DNA from: Leptolinea sp. UBA5366
GTDB lineage: Bacteria > Chloroflexota > Anaerolineae > Anaerolineales > Anaerolineaceae
NCBI GenBank assembly: GCA_002407845.1
Contig: DHPK01000030.1
Span: 29,736-48,320, forward strand
DNA length: 18,585 bases
Reading direction: 5' to 3'
Both the position numbers and the translations under genes were made by a program. Every line of letters starts with the position of its first letter. Positions within the stretch are counted from its first letter, which is position 1. Below the pieces are notes generated by a model. It saw only the letters and a program-made list of their open reading frames with translations. It did no database searches and was not told where the DNA came from. Of this stretch, positions 1 through 6,015 are shown piece after piece.

Positions 1-47
1 CGGGGCTAGGCGATGCGGGCGACCGTCAGTTTGGCACTGAATTTTAA
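1..47 (+). CDS. upp: uracil phosphoribosyltransferase, C-terminal end only (partial at window edge)
   Basis: Reading from base 3, the sequence encodes GLGDAGDRQFGTEF followed by TAA at 45-47. The preceding two bases fit a CG-ending codon such as Pro. The closing motif PGLGDAGDRxFGT is the hallmark C-terminus of uracil phosphoribosyltransferase, where it helps bind uracil. The enzyme condenses uracil with PRPP to make UMP in cytosolic pyrimidine salvage. Only about 15 codons are inside the window, so nothing can be said about the PRPP-binding loop, length or promoter. The gene runs into the hairpin terminator at 50-80, which it shares with the convergent acetyltransferase gene. The assignment rests on one short but very characteristic motif. 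Its presence fits the nucleoside-transport and adenine-deaminase genes further right. Confidence 0.8.
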   Translation, partial: GLGDAGDRQFGTEF

Positions 48-49
48 AA

Positions 50-80
50 AAAAATCGTCGGCGATCAGCCGACGATTTTT
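50..80. terminator. bidirectional intrinsic terminator between upp and the acetyltransferase gene
   Basis: Perfect 13-base inverted repeat (50-62 and 68-80, core ATCGTCGGC/GCCGACGAT) around a 5-base loop GATCA. The arms end in A-runs on the left and T-runs on the right, so each strand gives a GC-rich stem followed by at least five U. It can end upp transcripts (+) and acetyltransferase transcripts (-). The - strand gene's stop codon (65-67) lies in the loop, and its last codons (AKIVG) form one arm. Confidence 0.85.
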
Positions 81-616
81 GCATAAAACTTAGCATCTTT
101 ATATACACCATGCACAGGCAGGCGCTTCTTGAAGACGCCTTCCTGATGCATTCCCAATTTCTGCATCACCCGTTCAGATTTGAAATTGTCAATCTCGCAT
201 TCGGCTTCAATCCGGTGAATACCAAGCGATTTAACTGCCGCATCAATCATGGCATTGGCAGCTTCAACAATCAATCCCTTCCCCCAGAATTTTTCGGAGA
301 GACAATACCCGAGTTCAGCAGTCATCAGTGAAAAATCGACGGTGACAAAAGCAATCGTGCCGACCACCTTGCCGAATTCCTTTAAAACGATACCCCGGTC
401 AATCTGCAGTTTTGCCGACTCAACATCCTCTAGATAATTCAGAAAATCTTCCGTGTCCTGAATTGTCCGATGGGCTGACCAGGACATGAACCGGGCAACT
501 TCCGGATTCGAAGCATACTCGAAAATGTCGCTCTCATCAGCCGGCGTGAGGGGACGTAGCAACAGACGATCCGTCTCAATCGTTTTTGGAAACTTGTCCA
601 ACAAATTGGATATCAT
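65..616 (-). CDS. GNAT family N-acetyltransferase (RimJ/RimL-like)
   Basis: A 183-residue single-domain protein. It opens with an ETDRLLLRPLTPAD segment, the usual N-terminal signature of RimJ/RimL-type GNAT acetyltransferases. The central strand (GTIAFVTVDF...AELGYCLSEKFWGKGL) carries the acetyl-CoA pyrophosphate-binding region, here GKG rather than full Q/RxxGxG/A. It is followed by EAANAMIDAAVKSLGIHRIEAECEIDNFKSERVMQKLGM, the typical beta5/alpha4 block ending in LGM. Such enzymes transfer acetyl from acetyl-CoA to an N-terminal alpha-amine or a small-molecule amine; the substrate cannot be told. The ATG at 616 follows GAGG with a short 4-base gap. The length is normal for the family. The 3' end is fused with the terminator it shares with upp. 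It is divergent from the CBS-ACT gene, separated by about 230 AT-rich bases with a strong dyad. Confidence 0.85.
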   Translation of the reverse strand: MISNLLDKFPKTIETDRLLLRPLTPADESDIFEYASNPEVARFMSWSAHRTIQDTEDFLNYLEDVESAKLQIDRGIVLKEFGKVVGTIAFVTVDFSLMTAELGYCLSEKFWGKGLIVEAANAMIDAAVKSLGIHRIEAECEIDNFKSERVMQKLGMHQEGVFKKRLPVHGVYKDAKFYAKIVG

Positions 617-656
617 AAAACCTCAGTTGATTTATTGTTAATAGGGAATTTTATTT

Positions 657-696
657 AAATTGTTGATACGCAGATCGTATAACAATTTAATTTTTT
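657..696. promoter_or_regulatory. strong AT-rich dyad in divergent gap, with T6 tract on + side
   Basis: AAATTGTT (657-664) and AACAATTT (681-688) form a perfect 8-base repeat. An inner ATACG (666-670)/CGTAT (676-680) pair extends it, with a one-base bulge (G665) and loop CAGAT. A T6 run (691-696) follows on the + strand. The position, between divergent acetyltransferase and CBS-ACT genes, suits an operator. The T-tract would also suit an intrinsic terminator for a short + transcript, but no + gene precedes it. A second dyad, GTCATA (746-751)/TATGAC (759-764), lies nearer the CBS-ACT gene. A possible promoter for that gene is TTGATC (707-712) with TAAAAT (732-737), but the 19-base spacing is long. 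Confidence 0.4.
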
Positions 697-845
697 GTAA
701 TATCGATTGATCAAGTACGAATTAATCATGTTAAAATGGTGAAACGTCATATTATCCTTATGACTTTTGTAATGTTTGACCCTACATTATTTTACCACCA
801 ATCAAGGATTATGACGGAAAGAAAAATACTGCCAGGAGATTGAAT

Positions 846-1460
846 ATGTTGGTTGGCGCCAGAATGACATACCCCGTAATAACAATTGGTCCGCGCGCAA
901 CGCTCGACGCCGCGAAAGAACTGATTGTCAAAGAAGACGTCCATTCACTGCCTGTCGTCGATCGGCAGGGGAGACTGATGGGGCTGATCACACGCGACAT
1001 GCTCGAAGAAGCGCTTCAAAACCCGCAGCCGACTGAAAATCCTGAACCGCTCGTTGAAGATATCATGACTCAGCAGGTGCTGACCGTCACCGAGAACACC
1101 CCGATCGAAGAAGCAGCCCGAATCATCACAGATTACGACGTCAACTCACTGCCGGTCGTGCGCGGTAACTTCGTTGTCGGCATCATTTCCGCCATTTCGC
1201 TGATCCGGATCCTGCTTGAACTGACCGGTGCCCGAAAACAGGGTATTCGCATCACGATTATGATCAGTGACGTGCCCGGCAAACTGCTGCCCGTGCTGCA
1301 AAAAATCGCTGACATGAACGCCTCAATTTCGACAATCTCAACTTATTGTTCCGAAGAAAAAGGGTACCGTGTCCTGACATTGAAAATCGCTGACGCGGAC
1401 AAATACCAGCTGAAACAGGAACTGACGCCGCTGGTGCACAAGATTATCGACATTCGGTAA
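846..1460 (+). CDS. CBS-CBS-ACT domain protein (AcuB-like)
   Basis: About 204 residues. The first CBS motif covers roughly residues 6-58 (MTYPVITIGPRATLDAAKEL...HSLPVVDRQGRLMGLITRDM). The second covers residues 73-125 (IMTQQVLTVTENTPIEEAARI...NSLPVVRGNFVVGIIS). A C-terminal ACT-like fold covers residues 134-204 (RITIMISDVPGKLLPVLQKIADMNASISTIS). Paired CBS domains (Bateman module) usually bind adenine nucleotides, and ACT domains bind small ligands such as amino acids, so this is a likely cytosolic ligand sensor. The partner is unknown. B. subtilis AcuB has this layout, but no acetoin genes are here, so I give no symbol. An in-frame TTG lies at 840, but AGGAG (834-838) is one base from it and seven bases from ATG 846, so ATG 846 is preferred. 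No clear terminator follows before the dinG-family gene. Confidence 0.85.
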   Translation: MLVGARMTYPVITIGPRATLDAAKELIVKEDVHSLPVVDRQGRLMGLITRDMLEEALQNPQPTENPEPLVEDIMTQQVLTVTENTPIEEAARIITDYDVNSLPVVRGNFVVGIISAISLIRILLELTGARKQGIRITIMISDVPGKLLPVLQKIADMNASISTISTYCSEEKGYRVLTLKIADADKYQLKQELTPLVHKIIDIR

Positions 1461-1519
1461 ACCCATCCCCGCTTTACATTTCCTGCCTGTTTTCCAGGAA
1501 TACAAATCCTGCCTGAAGA

Positions 1520-1539
1520 GCTCAAGGTATAATTTGAGC
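1520..1539 (+). promoter_or_regulatory. -10 box inside a perfect palindrome upstream of the dinG-family gene
   Basis: A consensus TATAAT (1528-1533) lies exactly between GCTCAA (1520-1525) and TTGAGC (1534-1539), a 6-base inverted repeat with an 8-base spacer. I see no good -35 element at the expected distance. A repressor bound here would cover the -10 box. The implied transcript start near 1540 leaves about 65 bases of leader. The same gap has TCCTGCCTG twice (1481-1489 and 1507-1515) and a TTCCTG/CAGGAA dyad (1480-1500). DinG genes are under LexA control in Enterobacteria, so an SOS operator is one possibility, but the half-site matches no LexA box I can name. Confidence 0.45.
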
Positions 1540-1605
1540 GTTGCGCTGCCTGCCGGCTTGACCGCCTGCAGCTGATACTTTTTTTCAGAAAGCTGACCTG
1601 CATTC

Positions 1606-4386
1606 ATGATCACACTTGACATTGAGACGACTGGATTAGACCCAAAATTAGACGCTGTCACGGAAATTGCCGCCCTGCGGTTTTCCGGCACTCGCGTCGC
1701 GGACACTTTTCAGACGCTGGTCAATCCGAACCGGCCGATCCCGGCAAATATCATTCACTTAACCAATATTACGAATGAGATGGTGCGCAACGCGCCGCAA
1801 TTCGCGGACGCAGCCCCAAAACTGGTTGATTTCATCGGCGATGACATCATCATTGGGCATAATATCATGTTTGACCTCAGTTTCTTCCGCATCCGCGGTC
1901 TGCTGAAAAAGAATTTCACCTATGACACCTACAATTTGGCATCGATCCTGGTCCCGGATGCACCGCGCTACAACCTCGCGGTTCTGGCGCAGCAGATGGG
2001 GATCATCGTGCTCGATCAGCATCGGGCGCTCGCTGACTGCCAGACCACCTTCCAGCTGTTCAACCGGCTGATGGAAAAAGCCCGTGCCATGCCGCTTGAA
2101 CTGCTGAGCGATATCGTTTCGATTTCCGGCAGAAGCGGCTGGAACGAAGCTGAGCTGCTGCGCGGCATCATCCGAGAACGGATTCAAGCCGGCGAGAAAA
2201 TCAAACCGGTGTTCAAAATTCCATTCCCCAATTTCAAAGGAATGGAAGACGAAGAGAAGGAACCGCTCAAGCCGGCTGAGAATATTCAGCCGCTCGACTT
2301 GGACGAAATGGCAGCGATTCTTGAACATGGCGGAGCCTTCAGCCGTTATTTCCCCAATTACGAACAGCGTTCGCAGCAAATTGAAATGCTGCGCTGCGTC
2401 AGTCAGGCGTTTTCAAAAGGGAAACACATGTTTATTGAGGCAGGAACCGGAACCGGCAAGTCATTCGCTTATCTGATTCCCGCCATCCATTGGGCTGATT
2501 TGAACGGCGAACGAGTCGTGATCTCAACCAACACGATCAATTTGCAGGAACAGCTGATCAACAAAGACATTCCCGAACTCGAAAAAGTGCTAAATCAGAA
2601 TATTCATGCAACGGTTTTGAAAGGCCGCTCAAATTATCTCTGTCCGAGACGTGTCCAAAGCGCGCACGCTCATGGAATTGACAGCCAGGACGAAGTGCGC
2701 GTGATGGCAAAAATCATGGTCTGGCTGAGTCAGGGCGGCCGCGGAGACCGCAGCGAGATCAACCTGAATGGTCCGATTGAGCGCGACATCTGGTCAAGAT
2801 GGAGCGCAGATTTTGAAGGCTGCCGTCCGAACCTCTGCCCGCATTATCACGAAGGCAGCTGCCCATTTTTCGCAGCCCGCGCGCGTGCCCTGCGTTCGCA
2901 GGTCATCATCGTCAATCATGCCCTTTTACTTGCCGATCTGGCTTTCAGCGGCGCCGTTCTGCCGGAATATCATTACTTGGTGATCGATGAAGGGCATCAT
3001 CTTGAATCAGCCGCCACCAGCGCGCTGAGCTTCCGCCTTTCCCAGACAGATTTGTCCCGCCAATTACAGGAACTTGGAGGAAGCGGCCGCGGATTGCTCG
3101 GCAAGTTGTTAACTACGTTTTCAGACCGATTGAACCCTGCTGATCATCAAAAGCTGGTTAATGAAGTGATCCTGGTCTCTGATGATTCAGTTATGACGGA
3201 TGTTTCCTTGAATAGCCTGTTTGAATCCATTCAGTTTTTCATGAAAGAAGCTCGCGACGGCAATCCGGTCACGGTTTACGGACAGCAGATGCGGATCACC
3301 CAATCCGTCCGCTCGCTCGCCGGCTGGAGCGACATCGAGATTCTCTGGGACGATACTGCGCGAAATTTCAGCAAGTTATTAGAACGGAGTGACAAAATTT
3401 ACCGCAGTCTTTCAGCGCTCGAAGACCTGGATGAAGAGGCTACTGAGCTCGTTGATCAATTCGGTGAAATCATCAGCCGGCTGACTGAATCGCAGAACAT
3501 GCTGAACCGCTTGATCCTCGAACCGGACTCCCAAACCATTTACTGGATCGATATCGCGCCGGTCAACAACCGCCTTTCGGTCAATTCCGCACCGCTCGAA
3601 ATCGGCACTCTGATTGAAAAAATGCTGTGGCATACGAAGGAAAGCATCGTCGTTACTTCCGCCACACTGACAACTGACAGTTCCTTCGATTACATCCGTG
3701 AGCGGCTCTCAGCGCATGATGCGGACGATCTGGCAGTCGGTTCGCCATTCGACTATGAAAACTCAGTCCTGCTTTACCTGCCGACTGACATCCCCGAACC
3801 AAACCAGGGATCGGCGCAAAAAATGGTTGAAACTGCCTTAGTCCGGCTTTGCAAGGCAACCAGCGGACGCACCCTAGCGCTTTTCACTTCCTATGCGCAA
3901 CTGAAACGCACTTCGGTCAACATCGCTCCGGTGCTGCAGGAGGCTGGCATCACCATCTTTGAGCAGGGCGAAGGCGCTTCCGCATCGGCATTGCTGCAAA
4001 CTTTTCGCGAAACTGACCAGGCAATTCTGCTCGGAACGCGCAGCTTCTGGGAGGGAGTTGACATCCAGGGGGAAAAACTTTCGGTGGTCGTGATCGTCAA
4101 ACTGCCGTTTGACGTGCCTTCCGACCCGGTGATCGCTGCCCGTTCAGAAAGTTTTGAAAATCCATTCGCTCAATACAGCCTGCCGGAAGCGATCTTGAAG
4201 TTCAGACAGGGTTTTGGCCGCCTGATTCGTTCTCAATCGGACCGCGGAATTGTCGTGATCCTCGACAACAGGATCCTCACCAAACGTTACGGGGCAGAAT
4301 TTCTGAATTCAATTCCAAAATGCACCGAACGGCGCGGCAGCATTCGGCAGCTGCCGCGGGATGCGCAGACCTGGCTGAATATATAG
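1606..4386 (+). CDS. dinG: DEDDh exonuclease fused to a DinG-type iron-sulfur superfamily 2 helicase
   Basis: A 926-residue two-module protein. Residues 1-170 form a DnaQ-like 3'-5' exonuclease with all DEDDh residues visible: D5 and E7 (LDIETTG), D90 (GHNIMFD), and H139 and D144 (HRALAD). Residues 240-926 form an XPD/DinG helicase. Walker A is GTGTGKS with K285, and the DEAH-type box is DEGH at 461-464. Motif VI is QGFGRLIR from 868. Cysteines 346, 406, 411 and 419 (the last three spaced x4 and x7) match the four-cysteine iron-sulfur site of DinG/XPD helicases. The likely role is 5'-3' unwinding of forked, D-loop or RNA-DNA hybrid substrates during repair. ATG 1606 is forced, because an in-frame TGA lies at 1594, yet it has no recognisable Shine-Dalgarno. 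The gene is convergent with alr, with a 26-base gap. Confidence 0.9.
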   Translation: MITLDIETTGLDPKLDAVTEIAALRFSGTRVADTFQTLVNPNRPIPANIIHLTNITNEMVRNAPQFADAAPKLVDFIGDDIIIGHNIMFDLSFFRIRGLLKKNFTYDTYNLASILVPDAPRYNLAVLAQQMGIIVLDQHRALADCQTTFQLFNRLMEKARAMPLELLSDIVSISGRSGWNEAELLRGIIRERIQAGEKIKPVFKIPFPNFKGMEDEEKEPLKPAENIQPLDLDEMAAILEHGGAFSRYFPNYEQRSQQIEMLRCVSQAFSKGKHMFIEAGTGTGKSFAYLIPAIHWADLNGERVVISTNTINLQEQLINKDIPELEKVLNQNIHATVLKGRSNYLCPRRVQSAHAHGIDSQDEVRVMAKIMVWLSQGGRGDRSEINLNGPIERDIWSRWSADFEGCRPNLCPHYHEGSCPFFAARARALRSQVIIVNHALLLADLAFSGAVLPEYHYLVIDEGHHLESAATSALSFRLSQTDLSRQLQELGGSGRGLLGKLLTTFSDRLNPADHQKLVNEVILVSDDSVMTDVSLNSLFESIQFFMKEARDGNPVTVYGQQMRITQSVRSLAGWSDIEILWDDTARNFSKLLERSDKIYRSLSALEDLDEEATELVDQFGEIISRLTESQNMLNRLILEPDSQTIYWIDIAPVNNRLSVNSAPLEIGTLIEKMLWHTKESIVVTSATLTTDSSFDYIRERLSAHDADDLAVGSPFDYENSVLLYLPTDIPEPNQGSAQKMVETALVRLCKATSGRTLALFTSYAQLKRTSVNIAPVLQEAGITIFEQGEGASASALLQTFRETDQAILLGTRSFWEGVDIQGEKLSVVVIVKLPFDVPSDPVIAARSESFENPFAQYSLPEAILKFRQGFGRLIRSQSDRGIVVILDNRILTKRYGAEFLNSIPKCTERRGSIRQLPRDAQTWLNI

Positions 4387-4400
4387 CTGTGAATATATAG
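4377..4400 (+). repeat. 10-base direct repeat spanning the dinG-family stop codon
   Basis: GAATATATAG occurs at 4377-4386, where it includes the TAG stop, and again at 4391-4400, a 14-base period. The TATATA cores also form a weak inverted repeat. It looks like a short local duplication in the 26-base convergent gap. No U-tract hairpin for either gene is visible here. Confidence 0.6.
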
Positions 4401-4412
4401 ATTACAAACAGA

Positions 4413-5543
4413 TCAAGAATTGAGATATTTTCGTTCGACCCGGGCAGAAATACCCGTCGTGACATCAGCGCGCGAAGTGTGCCAGCGCATTGCCAGCTCT
4501 TCAACATCAATCGACTCGCTGCCCTGACAGCCAAGCAGGACCACAACTTCATCGACTTCGAAGCGTTCCGGTAGTTTCACCATCATCACATCCGTGCACA
4601 CGCTGCCGATAATCGGCAGCCGCCTGCCCCGGATCAGCACCTCATTGCCGCTGACTCTGCGATAACCATCCCCATACCCGACCGGAATCACACCGATCCA
4701 GGTATCTTCCAGCAGCGGCGTGTGCTGCGAATAGCCAACGCCTGCCCCGGCAGGAATGCGGCGGACGGAAACCAGTTTCGACTTCCAGGTGATACATTTT
4801 TTCATATAATCGGGGAAATCCTGATAATAAAACGGATTCACGCCGATCAGCGATGTGCCGGCGCGCACCATCGTGCAGCTGGACAGCGGTGCGTGAAAGA
4901 GCGCCGCTGAATTCGAAAAATGAATCCATTTGGGGCGAATTCCGGCTCGTGCCAGCTGCTGCAGCGCGCCGTCAAAGCGTTCCTGCTGCAATATGTTCAA
5001 CGGATCTGCCGGATCATCGTCAATGTTCGCATAATGACTGTAAACCCCATCAAGCGGCAGCTCCGCTGTCTCCCGGAGCGCAGCGATCACTTCCGGCAAT
5101 TCTTCCGGTAGAAAGCCAAAACGGCTCATGCCGGTATCAATCTTGAGATGGATCTTTGGGGTTTTCTTCGTCTCGGCTGCAAGATCTTTCAGCCAGGCAA
5201 TCTGTTCAAGTCGGTTCAGCGAGATTGTCAGACCCAATTCGACAGCTTCCGCCAATTCGGCGCGGTTCATCAGCGTGAACACCAAAATATCCTGTGAAAT
5301 ACCCGCCTCCCGCAGTCTGACCGCTTCCGCCAGACGCGCGACAGCGAAATGGCACACACCTTCATCCAGACAGGCACGCGCGATCATCAGCGCACCAAAG
5401 CCGTAAGCATCGGCTTTTACGACCGCCATCAGTGGTAAACAGGCAGCTTCCATGCTGACGCGGCAATTGCTGCGAACAGCTGTCAGGTCAATCTCCAGCC
5501 ATGAGGAAAAGAAGGGGGTTTTGCTCGAATTTTTCGTATCCAT
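4413..5543 (-). CDS. alr: alanine racemase
   Basis: A fold-type III PLP enzyme that interconverts L- and D-alanine in the cytosol and supplies D-alanine for peptidoglycan. The PLP-binding motif VVKADAYGFGA contains the catalytic lysine (K43 from the chosen start); the usual His after Gly is Phe here. The second catalytic tyrosine fits GVGYSQHTPL, followed by the conserved VIPVGYGDGYRR and CTDVMMVKL blocks of the C-terminal beta domain. Length from ATG 5543 is 376 residues, normal for the family. The frame stays open to an ATG at 5621, but the extra 26 residues (rich in K, Y and N) precede the conserved FSSWLEIDL start and cross promoter-like and palindromic DNA. I therefore prefer 5543, although neither start has a strong Shine-Dalgarno. 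It converges on the dinG-family gene and diverges from the transporter operon. Confidence 0.9.
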   Translation of the reverse strand: MDTKNSSKTPFFSSWLEIDLTAVRSNCRVSMEAACLPLMAVVKADAYGFGALMIARACLDEGVCHFAVARLAEAVRLREAGISQDILVFTLMNRAELAEAVELGLTISLNRLEQIAWLKDLAAETKKTPKIHLKIDTGMSRFGFLPEELPEVIAALRETAELPLDGVYSHYANIDDDPADPLNILQQERFDGALQQLARAGIRPKWIHFSNSAALFHAPLSSCTMVRAGTSLIGVNPFYYQDFPDYMKKCITWKSKLVSVRRIPAGAGVGYSQHTPLLEDTWIGVIPVGYGDGYRRVSGNEVLIRGRRLPIIGSVCTDVMMVKLPERFEVDEVVVLLGCQGSESIDVEELAMRWHTSRADVTTGISARVERKYLNS

Positions 5544-5591
5544 TTTGATTTTTTCTATTTTATCAGGGAAAAATTGATTTTTGGCAGTATA

Positions 5592-5610
5592 ATACTTAAT
5601 TAATAAGTAT
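5592..5610. promoter_or_regulatory. palindrome upstream of alr
   Basis: ATACTTA (5592-5598) and TAAGTAT (5604-5610) form a perfect 7-base inverted repeat with a 5-base centre. It lies about 50 bases upstream of the preferred alr start. It overlaps TATTAT and TATACT hexamers on the - strand (5586-5594) that could serve as the alr -10. An operator is the natural reading if alr starts at 5543. Confidence 0.35.
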
Positions 5611-5701
5611 TGATTGTTCATACAACTTATTGGGGTCCATTTGTGACAGAAACAAAAATCAGGGTAATAAAGCGCATAATTAAAACAAGATAAATTGCAC
5701 T

Positions 5702-5739
5702 AAAACGCAGCAATTGTCTGACGTTTTATTGCTTTTTTT
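5702..5739 (+). terminator. possible intrinsic terminator or operator dyad in the alr/transporter divergent gap
   Basis: AAAACGCAG (5702-5710) pairs with CTG-A-CGTTTT (5718-5727), a nine-pair stem with one bulged A and a 7-base loop. A T7 run (5733-5739) follows after five bases. No + gene precedes it, so it would have to end a short unannotated RNA, or it is instead a protein-binding dyad just upstream of the transporter promoter. Confidence 0.3.
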
Positions 5740-5756
5740 CGTTCATTCCATATAAT
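5729..5756 (+). promoter_or_regulatory. promoter of the nucleoside transporter operon
   Basis: The consensus -10 TATAAT is at 5751-5756. A -35-like TTGCTT (5729-5734) lies 16 bases upstream, matching TTGACA in three positions. Transcription would start near 5762-5764, giving a leader of about 250 bases before the binding-protein gene. Confidence 0.55.
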
Positions 5757-5762
5757 TAGTGT

Positions 5763-6000
5763 ACGGATTCAAATTTTCCAGACGAAGCACCTACTGGAAA
5801 AACGCTGTGTCCGAAAAAGGAGGCCCACAAACCCTGAGCCAATCATTCCCGACCAAAGAAATATTTTAACTTGTATCAACTGATTATTGAGAAAGATTTC
5901 TCTCTTATCAAATAATGCGAACTGGTCTATCATTTATCTCAACAATTCAGTTTTAAGGTTTTTCTCAGCTTTACGACTGGGTAATTTCAAAAAATTCAAG
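5763..6000 (+). promoter_or_regulatory. long structured 5' leader of the transporter operon (candidate cis-regulatory RNA)
   Basis: Downstream of the predicted start, TTTTCCAG (5774-5781) and CTGGAAAA (5794-5801) form a perfect 8-pair hairpin with a 12-base loop. CGGA (5764-5767) can pair with TCCG (5810-5813) to enclose it. Alternatively, TCC-GAAAAA-GGA (5810-5821) can form a small hairpin. A further nested fold is ATTATTGA (5883-5890) with TCAAATAAT (5908-5916), containing GAGAAA/TTTCTC. I find none of the purine riboswitch core motifs, and I cannot assign any known RNA family. The region is otherwise non-coding: the in-frame TTG at 5887 extends the binding-protein frame but has no Shine-Dalgarno. 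Confidence 0.35.
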
Positions 6001-6015
6001 AGGAGAATAGTTAAT

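Noticed and set aside
811..843. Ten-codon ORF ending just before the CBS-ACT start
   Set aside because: AAGGA is only two bases from its ATG and nothing else supports translation.
1759..2379. 206-residue antisense open frame within the dinG-family gene
   Set aside because: It is opposite conserved exonuclease codons, with no domain and no Shine-Dalgarno context.
5544..5621. 26-residue N-terminal extension of alanine racemase
   Set aside because: It precedes the conserved family start, has low-complexity composition, and crosses a palindrome and -10-like sequences.
5763..5850. Purine (guanine/adenine) riboswitch in front of the nucleoside transporter
   Set aside because: The conserved loop and junction motifs of the purine aptamer are absent; only generic hairpins are visible.
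5887..6015. N-terminal extension of the binding protein from TTG 5887
   Set aside because: There is no Shine-Dalgarno, the residues are not signal-like, and the ATG at 6016 has AGGAG plus a proper signal peptide.
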